A DNA stretch of 64,000 nt from NCBI RefSeq assembly GCF_038502225.1, contig NC_091382.1:11188243-11252242 (forward strand), written 5' to 3'. Below the pieces are notes generated by a model that did no database searches, was not told the origin of the DNA, and saw nothing but the letters and a program-made list of their open reading frames with translations. A program made the position numbers and the translations under genes. Source of the stretch: Cherax quadricarinatus. Its lineage: Eukaryota > Arthropoda > Malacostraca > Decapoda > Parastacidae. This document shows, piece by piece, positions 10,406-21,766 of the stretch (its first letter is position 1; every line of letters begins with the position of its first letter).

Positions 10406-11532
10406 CATGGTTGTTTAACATATCTATAGATAGGTGGTAAATGAAGAGATTATGAAGAGAAGTTGTAAAAATGGTGGTATAATTTAAGAAAGAATGTAAA
10501 AGAAAGAAATTAAAAGTAAACTTAGAAAAGAGCACAGTGGCGTCATAAGGAAGGGTAGGGCCCGGCTGACACCACCAAGGGGTGACACCATAGAGCCTCT
10601 AAAGAAGGTGGTACTAACACCCAAAACAATGCTCCAGCAACATAGAGAAAAATCCTTCGTTTCTATATAGCCTATTAACTGATTACAGAGTACAAATAGG
10701 CCTATATAGGGAAAATCATTGATTTTGATAATGTGATAGATGATTTTGCAGGATTGAAATCAAGGAAATGTAAGATCAGCTTCATTGAGATGTTACCTGT
10801 ACTCAAGGTGAAATCAAAACTAGTATTTCTCTGATATTGCAATGTTTTTCTTTATTTTTCATTTTTTTTTTTTTTGCACTGCTGTAGATGAATAAATGTA
10901 GGATCTGTTGCCTGTACTCAAAGTGGTATTTGAGTTTATGTTTTCTCAATATTACTGTGATTATATATTTTATCATTAATAAAGCTGAGAAGTATTCTCC
11001 TGTTCGGTGTATGGCGTTTAAATGTTCTCGGTGCTAAACATTAGTCACTGGTCATGCAGTAGTGACATAACTGAATTTACTCCCCCCATCCTCCCACCCT
11101 TGGATTTCATGGGCGTGACACCCAAGATGCCGCCCCGGGTGACACCAACCCTAGCAACACCACTAAAAGAGCACAATGATAAGAGCAACAGAGCAACAAA
11201 AAGTATAGGCAATGAGATACTGAATATCAGATCAGAGGAAGGGAGTGAAGGAAATGAATGTATTCAGATATTTGGAGTGGACATGTCTATAGATGGGTCT
11301 ATGAAAGACAAGGTGAAATACATAATGGACGAGGAGGAAAAATGGTAAGTGATGTGTTGAGGTTTCTGTGGGATGAAAGAAGTTTGTTTATGGAGGCAGA
11401 AAGAAGAATGTACCCAAGTATAATGGTACCAACACTGTTATATGGGTGTGAAGCAAGGGCTTTAAATGTTGAAAAATTAGGAAATTACAGAAATCAATTA
11501 ATTTTACAGCTCTGGCTACAAATCACTGCTTA
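10406..11532 (+). pseudogene. RTE-like LINE fragment, split by a DNA transposon
   Basis: C-terminal part of the RTE-like ORF. The region corresponding to LQRLVDEFGR..KLKV before 10534 resumes at 11166 with IFGVDMSIDGSMKDKVKY and the LLYGCEA block (near 11440). The insert at 10535-11165 separates them. Several stops are present. Confidence 0.65.
10535..11165. mobile_element. hAT-like non-autonomous DNA transposon
   Basis: Starts CAGTGGCGTCATAAGG and ends GCAACACCACTA, imperfect inverted ends. It is flanked by an exact 8-bp duplication AAAGAGCA (10527-10534 and 11166-11173); an 8-bp duplication is typical of hAT. Inside each end are GACACCACC/GGGTGACACC words. No transposase frame is evident. 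Confidence 0.7.
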
Positions 11533-11561
11533 GAAAGGCTGAAAATGAGGGAGAAGATAAA

Positions 11562-11725
11562 AGTGCAGTTTTTTAACACGCTGACCGTCTCCCACCAAGG
11601 CAGTGTGACCCGAAAAAGACACACTTTCACAATCATTCACACTATCAATGTCTTGCAAGAGGTGCACAGATGACAGTTCAGATGTCCCTCCAAACAGCAA
11701 ATATCCCAAACCCCTCCTTTAGAAT
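11562..11725 (-). mobile_element. RTE-like 3' tail
   Basis: Reverse-complement 3' UTR: TTTTTTAACACGCTGACCG (tail end), then CACCAAGGCAGTGTGACCC and CCAAACCCCTCCTTTAGA. The poly(A) side is at the left end. Confidence 0.65.
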
Positions 11726-11884
11726 GCAGATGCTGAAACTAAATTATAATCTATATTGATAATACAGTGTAAATTCTCTCTTGTAAAATATCCAAATTCA
11801 ACTTCATAGCTTTAAATGTATCATACACACAAAAAAATGTCTCCATTCTACAACAGCTTTCTTGAGAGCTTCAACTAAGTTACA

Positions 11885-12016
11885 TTACCACTACAGTAAT
11901 ATTGTGACTGACCTGACTAGGTCAAGGCATTGGCTTAAGCTGGTGGGAGAACTGGACTTGCCTTGCATGGGCCAGTAGGCCTGCTGCAGTGTTCCTTCTT
12001 TGTTATGTTTTTATGT
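11885..12016 (+). mobile_element. CR1 3' end
   Basis: Matches the 3' UTR of the CR1 copy at 49045-51640 read on its sense strand: GGCATTGGCTTAAGC, GCCAGTAGGCCTGCTGC and AGTGTTCC, then TTATGTTTTTATG. A short 5'-truncated insertion. Confidence 0.7.
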
Positions 12017-12404
12017 ACATATACATTTATATAAACTTATGATCAATTTAATCCTAGAAAGTCTGATCCCAAATCTGCAGACATAACTCCCCTTGAAAGC
12101 ACAAGGCTCAGCAGATGAAGCTATGAGTAATTGGCAGGGGTGTTCCTGCGTGCTTCTCCCATGTTTGAATTCGGCACTTATTTTCTTCTGTCATGCAATG
12201 CCTCTTATGAAATGTACACTTGTCAAGGCTTTGTTCAGCTGTTAATGCACTAAATATTCTCTACTGACATTTGCCGTGTTGATTCTGTACAATCTGAACC
12301 TCAGAGGATAATAAAAGTCTTGAAAAACATAATCATGGCCCTTTCAAAAAATGTACACAGAATTCTGTAACATTCATGCATTTTTAAATAAATATGTTCA
12401 ATGT
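12017..12404. other. unassigned intron sequence
   Basis: No repeat or coding signal recognised in this stretch of the kindlin intron. Confidence 0.5.
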
Positions 12405-12800
12405 TATCCATGGAGGCAAAGAAGGGAATGTATGGGATTATAGTGGTACCAACACTCTTATGTGGGTGTGAAGCATGGGTTGCAAATGCTGCAGCAAGGA
12501 GGAGGCAGTGAGATGTCATGTCTAGGGGCAATGCAGAGATTCTGTAGTGTGGAAATTAGGAGGTGTGGAGTTGCTAAAAGTATTAGCCAGAGGGTTGAAG
12601 AGGAGTTGTTGAGGTGGACTGGTCATTTAGAGAGAATGGAACAAAGTAGAATGACTTGGAGAGTGTGTAAATCTATAGGACAGGGAAGGCAAGGTAGGGG
12701 TCAGCCTAGGAAAGGTTGGAGGGAAGGGGTGAGGAAAGTTTTGTGGGAAAGGGGCTTGGACTTCCAGCAAGTGAGTGTGTGAGAGTGAGAGTGTGAAGGA
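12405..12800 (+). pseudogene. RTE-like LINE C-terminal fragment
   Basis: Encodes the post-RT C-terminal region of the RTE-like ORF, including RWTGHLERMEQ and GRGQPRKGW, a basic segment typical of this family. It joins a jockey-like LINE at about 12800. The LLYGCEA block keeps the GGGTTGCAAATGCTGCA segment that is partly deleted in the 22 kb copy. Confidence 0.7.
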
Positions 12801-15210
12801 CTTTGATGACCTTCTTGCAGTGTTTGACATGAGAAATTTTGTTGATTTCCCTACTCACATCTCTGGCTCCTCCCTTGACCCCGAGTGAGTGATCTGGCAG
12901 AAGGCATAGTCACTTATCAACCCCTCGGCTATGTTGGATCGTCTGACCACAAGGCTGTTTTTACGACACTTAAGATCCCAACAGAACGAGGTGAGGAGTC
13001 CACACGCACAACCTGGCTATAGGAAAGTGGTAATTGGCCAGCCCTTCGCTCTGAGCTCACCATCACTGACTGGAATGCTCTTCTCCAAGGGGATGTTGAC
13101 AACCAAGTGAAAGCCTTCACTGGACACATCCTTAATCTACAACAAGAACACATTCCTCACTGGCAATATGTGACGAAGCCTACGGATCAGCCTTGGTTTG
13201 GCTTTCGTTGTAGAGAGGCTGCTACTGCTAAGTACAAAGCATGGCGAAGGTATAAGAGACATCCTACCACCTATAACAGGAACTTGCACAGGCAAGCCTG
13301 TAGACATATGGGTGACGTTCAAAAGTGGGCCATTGCTAAATGGGAGGTGGACACTAAAAGAAAGCTAGCATCAGGTAGGGTAGGCTCCAAAACCTGGTGG
13401 TCCCTGGTCAAGGACAGACAAGGTTATCTGCCTGATGAACTCATTCCACCTCTAAATCGACAGGATGGGACCACCTCTACTAGTAGTCAAGAGTAGGCGG
13501 ACCTCTTTGCTGAACACTTTGCTACCAAAATGCAAGTTCCTGATCCAGCAAGGGACCCTCCTTGGCTAGCTGCAAGAACTGTGTCAAAACTGTCAGTGGT
13601 GACAATAAGGCAGGAGGAGGTGCATTTCCTTCTTAAATCGCTTGACCAAGAAAAGGCTGTGGGCCCAGACAAGTTGAGCCCAAGATTGCTGAGATGTGCA
13701 GACCAGCTAGCAGCACCTCTAACTCGCATCTTTCAGCACTGCCTAGTACAGTGTAAATGGCTCTCTCTATGGAAAGAGGCAAGTGTAGTCCCTGTTCACA
13801 AAAAGAAGAGCAGAGCAGAAATCAGCAACTACAGACCAGTGTCACTCCTGTCAATCACTGGTAAGATCCTTGAGACAATCTCAAGACAAATGACAGAGTT
13901 TTTTGACCATCACTCACTACTTTGTGATCGTCAATATGGCTTCAGGAAAGGTTACTCTGCTGCTGATCTGTTGTTAAACCTCTCCACTAAGTGGCACCAG
14001 TCACTGCATGAATCCAAAGTCAGCTGTGTGGTAGCACTGGACATTGCTGGCATTTTCAACCAGGTGTGGCACCAGGGCCTCTTAGCAAAACTTCAAGCAC
14101 TGGGAATTGCAGGCTCTACGCCATGTCTCCTCAGTGATTACCTTCATGGTAGATTTCTAAGTGTAGTTCTCAATGGAACGGAATCAGCAAGACATCCTAT
14201 TGGGGCAAGTGTTCCACAAGGAAGCGTGCTGGGACCATTGGAATGTCTACTTCAACGACCTTCTTCATCTCATCCCAGAATCACATGCATATGCAGACGA
14301 CTGCACACTGACATTCACTTATCCAAGAGAAGAAATGCCAGCTGCTCTAAGCTACATCAATCACCAGCTGAGAGCTATATCAGCTTGGGGAAATAGATGG
14401 CAAGTAACATTTGCACCTGAGAAAACGCAAATGATGATCATCTCTAGGCACCATGATGGTAATGCTGGTGCAGTAGCAAGGATGAATGGGAGGGTGCTGG
14501 CACCTGGAGAAGAAGTTGATATCCTTGGGGTGAAATTTGACTCCAAACTAACCATGAAGAACCATGATGTAAATCTTGCAAACAAGGCAGCCAGGAAGCT
14601 TACAGCACTTCGCCATATCTCGCATCTACTTGACAGTAGGTGATGCAAGATTCTGTACGAGGCATAAGTACGCTCGCACCTTGAGTATGCTCCACTTTCT
14701 TGGTTTGCCTGCCCCCCCTCTCATCTGCGACTGCTTGACAGAGTAGAGAACAGAGCAAGACGTCTCATCTCTCGCCTGGACCCATCCTGGATAGATCTGT
14801 CATTTCAGCAGAGCCTTCAACATAGGAGGGATGTGGGTGGCCTTACTGTTATGTACAAGGCCAATATTGTCAAAGTACCACACTTGGATCCACTTTGAGG
14901 ACAGCGTGAAGCAAGATTCTATAAAACAAGACGGGCAGAAAGCAGCAACTTCACTCTGGCTGTACCCTTCTCCAGAACTTCACTCCATCTGAGATCCTAT
15001 ATACCCAGGATGACTCGAGTATGGAACACATTCGTACAGCATAATGATGTCAACGAGATAAAGTCAGTTGATCAAATGAAAATGCTGGCCCACAGATGGC
15101 TCCAACTTCATCCTGTTCTCTAATTGTATGTCTCATAACAATAAAAATGCTTTCAAATGAGCTGATGTAGGTAACAGCTCTTAGCTTGCCAATATGAGAG
15201 TGAAAGGTTA
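12801..15210 (+). pseudogene. jockey-like LINE, 5'-truncated and broken
   Basis: Starts within the endonuclease C terminus (NFVDFPTHISGS, GYVGSSDHKA). A linker follows (13107-13496, ending in a stop), then RT from 13530: EKAVGPDKLSPRLL, NYRPVSLLSITGKILE, QYGFRKGYS, SVPQGSVLGPL. A frame change near 14240 moves to 14173-14643, which has HAYADDCTLTF (catalytic box) and GNRWQVTFAPEKTQ. In motif A the usual AGAFDRV reads AGIFNQV. A C-terminal relic continues to about 15120. Assignment to jockey versus a neighbouring clade is tentative. Confidence 0.75.
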
Positions 15211-15239
15211 TTTCAGGACACTGCCTGTAAAATTTACCC

Positions 15240-17132
15240 ACATAATTGGAGTGAAGAAGAGCAGGATGTGAGTGTTGGGGAGATGCGAGAGGCATTATGT
15301 AGAATGAAAGGGGGTACAGCAGCTGGAACTGACGAAATCATGACAGAAATGTTAAAAGCATGGGGGGATATTAAGTTGGAGTGGTTGGTATTTTTGTTTA
15401 ATAAATGTATGAAAGAGGGGAAGGTACCTAGAGATTGGCAGAGAGCGTGTATAGTTCCTTTATATAAAGGGAAGGGGGACAAAAGAGACTGTAAAAATTA
15501 TAGGGGAATAAGTTTACTGAGTATACCAGGAAAAGTGTACAGTAGGGTTATTATTGAAAGAAATAGAGGTAGGATAGAGAGTAGGACTGCAGATCAGCAA
15601 GGAGGCTTTAGAGTGGGTAGGGGATGTGTAGGTAGAGTGTTTACATTGAAGCATATATGTGAACAGTATTTAGATAAAGATACAGAAGTTTTCATTGCAT
15701 TTATGGATTTAGAAAAGGAATATGATAGAGTGGATAGAGGAGCAATGTGACAGATGTTGCAAGTATATGGAATAGGTGGTAAGTTACTAAATGCTGTAAA
15801 GAGTTTTTATGAGGACAGTGAGGCTCAGGTTAGGGCACGTAGGAGAGAGTAAGATTAGTTCCCAGTAAAAGTAGGTCTTAGACAGGGATGTGTAATGTTA
15901 CCATGGTTGTTTAATATATTTATAGATGGGGGTTGTAAAAGAAATAAATACTAGGGTGTTGGGGAGAGGGGTGGGATTAAATTATGGGGAATAAAGTACA
16001 AAATGGGAGTTGACACAGTTACTTTTTGCTGATGATACTGTGCTTATGAGAGATTCTAAAGAAAAGTTGCAAAGGTTAGTGGACAAGTATGGGAAGGTGT
16101 GTAAAGGCAGAAAGTTTAAAGTGAATATAGATAAGAGTAAGGTGATGAGGGTATCAAACGATTTAGATAAAGAAATTAATTGGATATCACATTGTAGAGA
16201 GGGAGTATGGAAGAAGTGAGTGTGTTGATTCGCCGGTACTTCCGGCCCGGGTCTTCTCCAGATGGTGACCCGGCGATTTGGGAGATGACTTGTCAGCGGA
16301 TGGGTATATGAAAGATAAGGTTAACCATAGAACTGATGAAGGAAAAAAAAAAGGCGAGTGGTGCGTTGAGGTATCTGTGGAGACAAAAAACATTATCTGT
16401 TGAGGCAAAGAAGGGAATGTATGAAAATATAGTGGTACCAACACTCTTACATGGGTGTGAAGCTTGGGTTGTAAATACTGCAGCGAAGAGGCAGTTGGAG
16501 GCGGTGGAGATGCCGTGTCTAAGGACAACGTGTGGTGTAAATATTATGCAGAGAATTCAGAGTATGGAAATTAGGAGGTGTGGAGTTATTAAAAGTATTA
16601 GTCACAGGGCTGAAGAGGGGTTGTTGAGGTCATTTGGCCATTTAGAGAGAATGGATCAAACTAGAATGACTTGGAGAGCGTAAAAATCTGTAGGGGAAGG
16701 AAGGAGAGAGAGGGGTCATCCTCAAAAAGGTTGGAGGGAGGGGGTAAAGGTTATGTGGGCGAGGGGTTTAGACATCCATCAAGCGTGTTAGATAGGAGTG
16801 AATGGAGACGAATGTTTTTGGGACCTGAGAAGCTGTTGGAGTGTGAGCAAGGTAATATTTAGTGAAGGGATTTAGGGAAACCAGTTAGCCGGACTTGAGT
16901 CCTGGAAATGGGATGTGCAATGCCTGCACTTTAAAGGAGGGGTCTGGGATACTGACAGTTTGGAGGGACTTCTGAACTGTCACATCTGAGCGCCTCTGCA
17001 AAGACAGTGATTATGTGTGAGTGAGGTGAAAGTGTCGAATGATGATGAAAGTACTTTATTTGGGGGGATTTTCTTTCTTTTTGGGTCACCCTGCATCGGT
17101 GGGAGATGATCGACTTGTTGGAAAAAAAAAAA
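15240..17132 (+). pseudogene. RTE-like LINE 3' half with UTR and poly(A)
   Basis: Covers RT from the EMREALCRMKGGTAAG block (15280) through LLFADDTVL (16019) and the C-terminal FGHLERM region (about 16640), then the complete 3' UTR and an A-run at 17121-17132. At least four frame breaks or stops occur. A GC-rich insert of about 45 bp interrupts it at 16231-16278. The copy is 5'-truncated and dead. Confidence 0.8.
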
Positions 17133-17859
17133 ATTGCTCAAGATCCATAACAGTATAAAGTAACTAAGGACTGCAGTCTTTTGAAGACGCAAGAGGATGA
17201 CCATCAGTTTCGACATAAAATAGGCTATTTTACATAAGACTGATGCAAGCGAGAAACCAGGTGCAGTGATAAGTGCTCAGTGTATGAATATTATCACCAT
17301 CTCCTGAGTATATGTGGCTTTATTTCCATAAATATTGCTCTAATAGCAATATTATTGAAATTTCTGGAGAAGCAAACCATTTGGGGTCTAGGTAAAAAAC
17401 CAATGAGCTTGTTTTCAAGCATCCTATTGCTAGCTTGGAATTTAAAAGGCTGAATTTTCTTCAACATCACACTAATGGCACAAGTACTGTACGGAAAATC
17501 TGTAAGAAATCTTCCTCTATCAGTGCCTGAAAAAAAAAAATTAATGAAGTACACGTCACTAGATGTTTTACTTCTCCTTTCCGGTGAATAAGACATGTAC
17601 ACCACCAGGCTATCTTTATCCCAGAGATGTCTTGCCAATCAATGGCTTTATCAACCCAATAGATAGAATAATTACTTTGAGATGGTTGAAGATATGAAGA
17701 AGTCTCAAGTGACCAGTCCCTCAACCTCGATAGCAAACATTCTGCTTATTCATTAATAATTTCTTCTTTCTGTTTTTTGATGAAGAGAAGGTTAATATAT
17801 GTTGTTCACTCTTTGTAAAAATGCTGTTTGTGCATATGTGATGCTCCAATAAAACGTTC
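17133..17859. other. unassigned intron sequence
   Basis: Reading frames here are short and low-complexity. I see no family signature, splice-bounded exon or RNA motif. Confidence 0.5.
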
Positions 17860-17982
17860 TCAATGGATTTTTTTTTCACCATCATTCAAAACTTTTACCA
17901 TCATTCAAATAACATCACTACCTTTGCAGAGGCACCCAGATGTGAAAGTTTAGGTGTCACTCCAAACAGCCAATATCCCAAA
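17860..17982 (-). mobile_element. RTE-like 3' tail
   Basis: Reverse-complement tail: TTTTTTTTTCACCATCATTC, GCAGAGGCACCCAGATGTG and CAGCCAATATCCCAAAC. It ends where a plus-strand LINE begins. Confidence 0.6.
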
Positions 17983-19065
17983 CAGGCCAAGATCCAGCAT
18001 CAGCGAGGTCAAAAGCTCACTGCCCCAGGGCACTGTCCTGGCACCTCTGCTGTTCCTCATCCTCATAGCAGACATAGACAAAAACACCCAGCACACTTTT
18101 GCATCATCATTTGCAGATGACACTAAAATAAGCATGAAAGTCACTACGGTAGAGGACACTGAAAAAGTACAGGAAGACATAAACAGAGTTTTCCAGTGGG
18201 CAGTGGAGAACAACATGACGTTCAATGGTGGTAAGTTCCAGCTGCTTAGGTATGGAAAAAGTGAAGAACTCAAAAGGAGCACTATATACAAAACTCAAGA
18301 GGGTCACCAAATAGAACGTAAGGAACACGTAAAAGACCTAGGAAAAATTATGTCAACGGACCTTTCTTTTAAAGACCATAACAAGACAAAGATCATGACA
18401 GCCAGGAAGATGACGGGGTGGATATTGAGAACTTTCAAAACAAGGGGAAATAATGCCGATGGTGACACTCTTCAAATCGCTAGTGCTCCCTCACTCAGAA
18501 TATTGCTCTGTGCTGACAGCCCTGTTCAAGGCAGGAGAAATATTGGAGCTGGAAAAAATACAGAGATCATTTACGGCTCACACTGAGCCAGTAAAGCACC
18601 TAAACTACTGGGAACGCCTGCAAGTCTTGAACATGTACTCATTGGAGTGGAGGAGAGAGAGGTACATGATAATATATACCTGGAAGGTACTCGAGGGCTT
18701 GGTCCCAAATCTGCACACTGCCATAACAATATATTGGAGTGAGAGATATGGGAGGAAGTGTAAAATAAACCCAGTGAGGAGCAGGGGTGCAGTGGGGACA
18801 ATAAGGGAACACTGTATCAACATCCGGGGTCCCAGACTTTTCAACATTTTACCAGAAGATATCAGAAACACTGCTGGAACAAGTGTAGAAGCCTTCAGGA
18901 GGAAACTAGACAAGTATCTTCACCAGATGCCAGATCAACCAGGCTGTGATGGATATGTGGGGCAGCAGGTCTCCAGCAGCAACAGCCTGGTTGGCCAGGC
19001 AAGCACCAGATGAGCCTAGCCCATGGCCAGGCTCAGAGTAGACAAACTCTCGAAACTCTTCAAAG
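17983..19065 (+). pseudogene. LINE family P, 3' part of RT ORF
   Basis: RT from LPQGTVLAPLLFLILI and SFADDTKI (catalytic Asp pair) to the C terminus with HLNYWERLQVLNMYSLEWRR, RGPRLFNILPEDIRN, RRKLDKYLHQMPDQPG and SSSNSLVGQAS. One frame break falls near 18450 (17954-18586 to 18453-19013). This family is named P here for its PDQPG motif. Several 3' ends of it occur in the window. The clade within the CR1/jockey group is unresolved. Confidence 0.75.
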
Positions 19066-19077
19066 GTATATCAAAGG

Positions 19078-19565
19078 TATCCTCCTTTAAGGTGCAGGCA
19101 TTGTACTTCCCACCTCCAGGACTCAAGTCTGGCTAACTGGTTTCCCTGAATCCCTTCACAAAATATTACCTTGCTCACACTAGCTCATCAAGTCTCAAAA
19201 ACCATTAGTCCCCATTCAATTACAGTATATCTAACATGCTCACACATGTCAGCAGCATGTCCAAGCCCCATGCATGCTAAACTTCTTTCACCCCCTCAAT
19301 CCATCCTTTTCTGGAATGACCTCTACCTTTCCTCCCCTTCACTACAAATTTATACACCCTCCAACTCATCCTATTTTGTTCCAACCTCTCTAAATGACCA
19401 AACCACCTCAACAACCCCTCCTCAGACCTCTCAATAATAATTTTAGTAATTCCACACCTCCTCCTAATTTCCAAACTATGAATACTCTGTATAATATTTA
19501 CACCACACATTACCCTTTGACTCGACATCTCCACTGCCTCCAGCCACCTTCTTGAAGTTTTTCCA
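19078..19565 (-). pseudogene. RTE-like LINE 3' end (C-terminal coding plus UTR)
   Basis: Minus strand: LRWFGHLERLEQNRMSW and RGHSRKGWIEG encode the family C terminus, followed by the 3' UTR toward 19078. It lies tail to tail with the family P LINE ending at 19065. Confidence 0.7.
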
Positions 19566-19679
19566 ATAGTGAATGAGTTAAGTGGGGTTATTTGCAGCAG
19601 CAAGTTTGTCTTATTTCTCTACCCTTTTAGTTCTGATTTCCACCCACTCTTTCATCATACATATTCTTGATACATTCTT

Positions 19680-19840
19680 ATTATTACTTTTTAACACATC
19701 TGTCCCCCATCGAGGCAGAGTGAACCAAAAAGAAAGAAAAAAAAAACTTTCATCACTGTTCAACACTTTCACCATCATTTGTACATAATCACTGTCTCTG
19801 CAGAGGCACTCAGATACAGCAGCTTAGATGTCACTCCTAA
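19680..19840 (-). mobile_element. RTE-like 3' tail
   Basis: Reverse-complement tail words TTTTTAACACATCTGTCCC, CGAGGCAGAGTGAACC and CTCTGCAGAGGCACTCAGAT. Confidence 0.6.
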
Positions 19841-19929
19841 CATAACTAGATTTATTCACAATGGCACACAGTTTTGAAAGACATTTGAATGAAATAATTT
19901 ATCATTACTGTAGTGTTAATTAACAATGA

Positions 19930-20100
19930 ACCGAGGCAGGGTGACCCTAAAAAGAAGAAATGAAGTTTTTCTTCTTTTTACATTTAGTAATTTAAACAGA
20001 AGGGGTTACTAACTCCTTGCTCCCAGCATTTTTGTTGCCTCTTACGACATGCATGCATTACTGAGGAAGGATTCTTCTCCACTTCCCCATGGAGTTACCT
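19930..20100 (-). mobile_element. RTE-derived SINE (5' UTR module joined to 3' tail)
   Basis: Minus strand: CATGGGGAAGTGGAGAAG, CTCAGTAATGCATGCATGTC, GGGAGCAAGGAGTTAGTAAC, then the RTE tail GGGTCACCCTGCCTC. The first module equals part of the 5' UTR of the RTE-like element (24950-25075) and the last its 3' tail. Similar copies: 20886-21070, 29040-29185, 43480-43640. Confidence 0.65.
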
Positions 20101-20124
20101 TATTTACCTACAACAATTATATTG

Positions 20125-20507
20125 TTCCCTGGAAATGGGAAGTACAATGCCTGCAATTAAACCCTTAAACTGTCCAAATATAGATCTACGTTCACTCACG
20201 TCGCGCTCCGAATGTAGATGTATGTTCGATTTTACATGCTTTCTTATGTAAAAAAAAAGTAGATCTATGCTCGTAGTGCTACGTAATTGAACATAGATCT
20301 ACGTTTGGACAGTTTAAGGGTTAAAAGAGAGGTTTAGGATATTGGCAGTTAGGAGGGACATCTAAACTGTTGTATCTGAGCGCCTCTGCAAAGACAGTAA
20401 TTATGTATGAATGACAGTAAAAGTGTTGAATGACTAAAGTTTTTTTTTCTTTCTTTTTGGGTCAACTTGCCTCAGTGGGAAATAGCTGATGTGTTAAAAA
20501 AAAAAAA
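20125..20507 (+). mobile_element. RTE-like 3' tail interrupted by a TTAA MITE
   Basis: Tail words GGAAATGGGAAGTACAATGC before, and AGAGAGGTTTAGGATATTGG to GGGTCAACTTGCCTCAGTG after, the MITE at 20161-20320. It ends with an A-run at 20496-20507, only about 18 bp from the kindlin donor site at 20524, so it lies almost on the exon. Confidence 0.7.
20161..20320. mobile_element. 160-bp TTAA MITE
   Basis: Inverted ends CCCTTAAACTGTCCAAA and TTTGGACAGTTTAAGGG with TTAA on both sides (20157-20160, 20321-20324; one extra A on the left). An inner inverted block TAGATCTACGTT is repeated. The family resembles but differs from the longer CCCTTTGACTGT elements. Confidence 0.75.
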
Positions 20508-20524
20508 TTATATTGTACACTAAC

Positions 20525-20735
20525 CTGAAGAGCAGCAAACATTAGCATCTCCTCCTCAGTACAATCAATTTCTTCATTCATAATGGCCCACTTGGCCTGT
20601 TCAAAGATCAGGTTAATGCGGACTGCATCATATTTGGGGTTTAAATCATAAAAGGAGAAAAACTTGAAACGAAGTAAGAGTGTATCAAAGTCTCGTATAC
20701 CTTGTTCCATTATTGAGAGTGATGAATCGAGCCAT
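20525..20735 (-). CDS. FERMT-like: kindlin exon, first half of F2
   Basis: Minus-strand exon of 211 bp: one base to finish a codon plus 70 codons, leaving in phase 0. Landmarks are [39 protein letters not shown] and the very conserved [16 protein letters not shown] of F2. The acceptor is TTTCAG and the donor CAG|GTTAGT. The intron to the next exon is about 17.8 kb, the longest in the window, and almost all of it is transposons. Confidence 0.95.
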
Positions 20736-20885
20736 CTGAAAGTTAATAAAGAAATGTGAATGCAAAACTTAAAAAGGATGTCAATAATTAAAACACAGTA
20801 AATGTAGAAATTAAGTGCCAGAAACAAAAAAACTGAAGAAAAACCTTTAAGATACAGCACTACATAGATACAACTCTTTCTTTCG

Positions 20886-21075
20886 AAACACCGGCCATAT
20901 CCCACTGAGACAGGGTGGCCCAAAAAGAAAAACATAAGTTTTTCTTTTGAAATTTAGCAATATACACAAGAGAAGGGGTTACCAGCCCTTTGCTCCCCAC
21001 ATTTTAGTTGCCTCTTACAACACACATGGCTTACAGAGGAAGAATTCTTTTCCACTTCCCCATGGAGATGCATAC
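20886..21075 (-). mobile_element. RTE-derived SINE
   Basis: Minus strand: CCATGGGGAAGTGGAAAAG, GTAAGCCATGTGTGTTGTAA, GGGAGCAAAGGGCTGGTAAC, then the tail GGGCCACCCTGTCTCAGTGG and GGCCGGTGTTTCG. Confidence 0.7.
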
Positions 21076-21394
21076 AATTTTTTTTTTTTTCATACAAATA
21101 TAAATAATTTATTTCTTTTCTGCAGTATACAGCTAATGTACTCTACACATAATAAAATATTGCTAGGCACATAAAGCCACTAATATGGAGAACATTTTGA
21201 GCAGAATGCTGCAAGTCTATTAGCAGAAATACAATACATATATCATAACTGTCAATGCCAAAAAACTCCACTGTTAATTTCTCCCTTTTACATCATCTAA
21301 TATAGCTGTAGAAATGAGGAAGAAAACATTTTGTTTCAGAGGCCATCTCTGCTTAATAAATTCACAAATCTCAATAATATTTACACTTACCTGG

Positions 21395-21650
21395 AGTTTA
21401 CCTGGAGAGAGTTCCGGGGGTCAACGCCCCCGCAGCCCGGTCTGTGACCAGGCCTCCTTAGGTCAGTGTCCCAGGATGCGACCCACACCAGTCGACTAAC
21501 ACCCAGGTACCCATTTTACTGATGGGGAACATAGACAACAGGTGGAAAGAAACACGTCCAATGTTTCTACTCTGGCTGGGAATCGAACCCAGGCCCTCAC
21601 CATGTGAAGCGAGAGCGTTAACCACCAGGCCACCAGAGCCCAAGACAATC
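21395..21650 (-). mobile_element. tRNA-headed SINE with LINE P 3' tail
   Basis: Read on minus: a tRNA-like head with A box TGGCCTGGTGGTTAACGC and B box GGTTCGATTCCC about 35 nt apart, a unique middle, then a tail (ACCGGGCTGCGGGGGCGTTG, CCCCGGAACTCTCTCCAGGT). The tail matches the 3' end of family P LINEs at 60475-60530 and 54540-54600. A shared 3' tail is how many SINEs borrow a LINE reverse transcriptase. It is not a functional tRNA: the acceptor stem is not closed. Confidence 0.8.
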
Positions 21651-21655
21651 ACTGA

Positions 21656-21745
21656 ACTAAAGAGGGTGAAGGTGTATCATCTTTTTTTCTTGGGCCTCCC
21701 CCACCTCGGTGGTATATGGCCAGTGTGTTAAAAAAATAAATAGAC
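21656..21745 (+). mobile_element. RTE-like 3' tail fragment
   Basis: GGGTGAAGGTGTATCATC, CACCTCGGTGGTATATGGCC and AGTGTGTTAAAAAAATAAAT, facing the minus-strand RTE copy that ends at 21767. Confidence 0.55.
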
Positions 21746-21766
21746 AGAAAAGCAATTTTTTTTATT

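Noticed and set aside
21560..21650. tRNA gene on minus
   Set aside because: Same reasoning: the B box continues into a SINE body and LINE-type tail rather than a closed tRNA.
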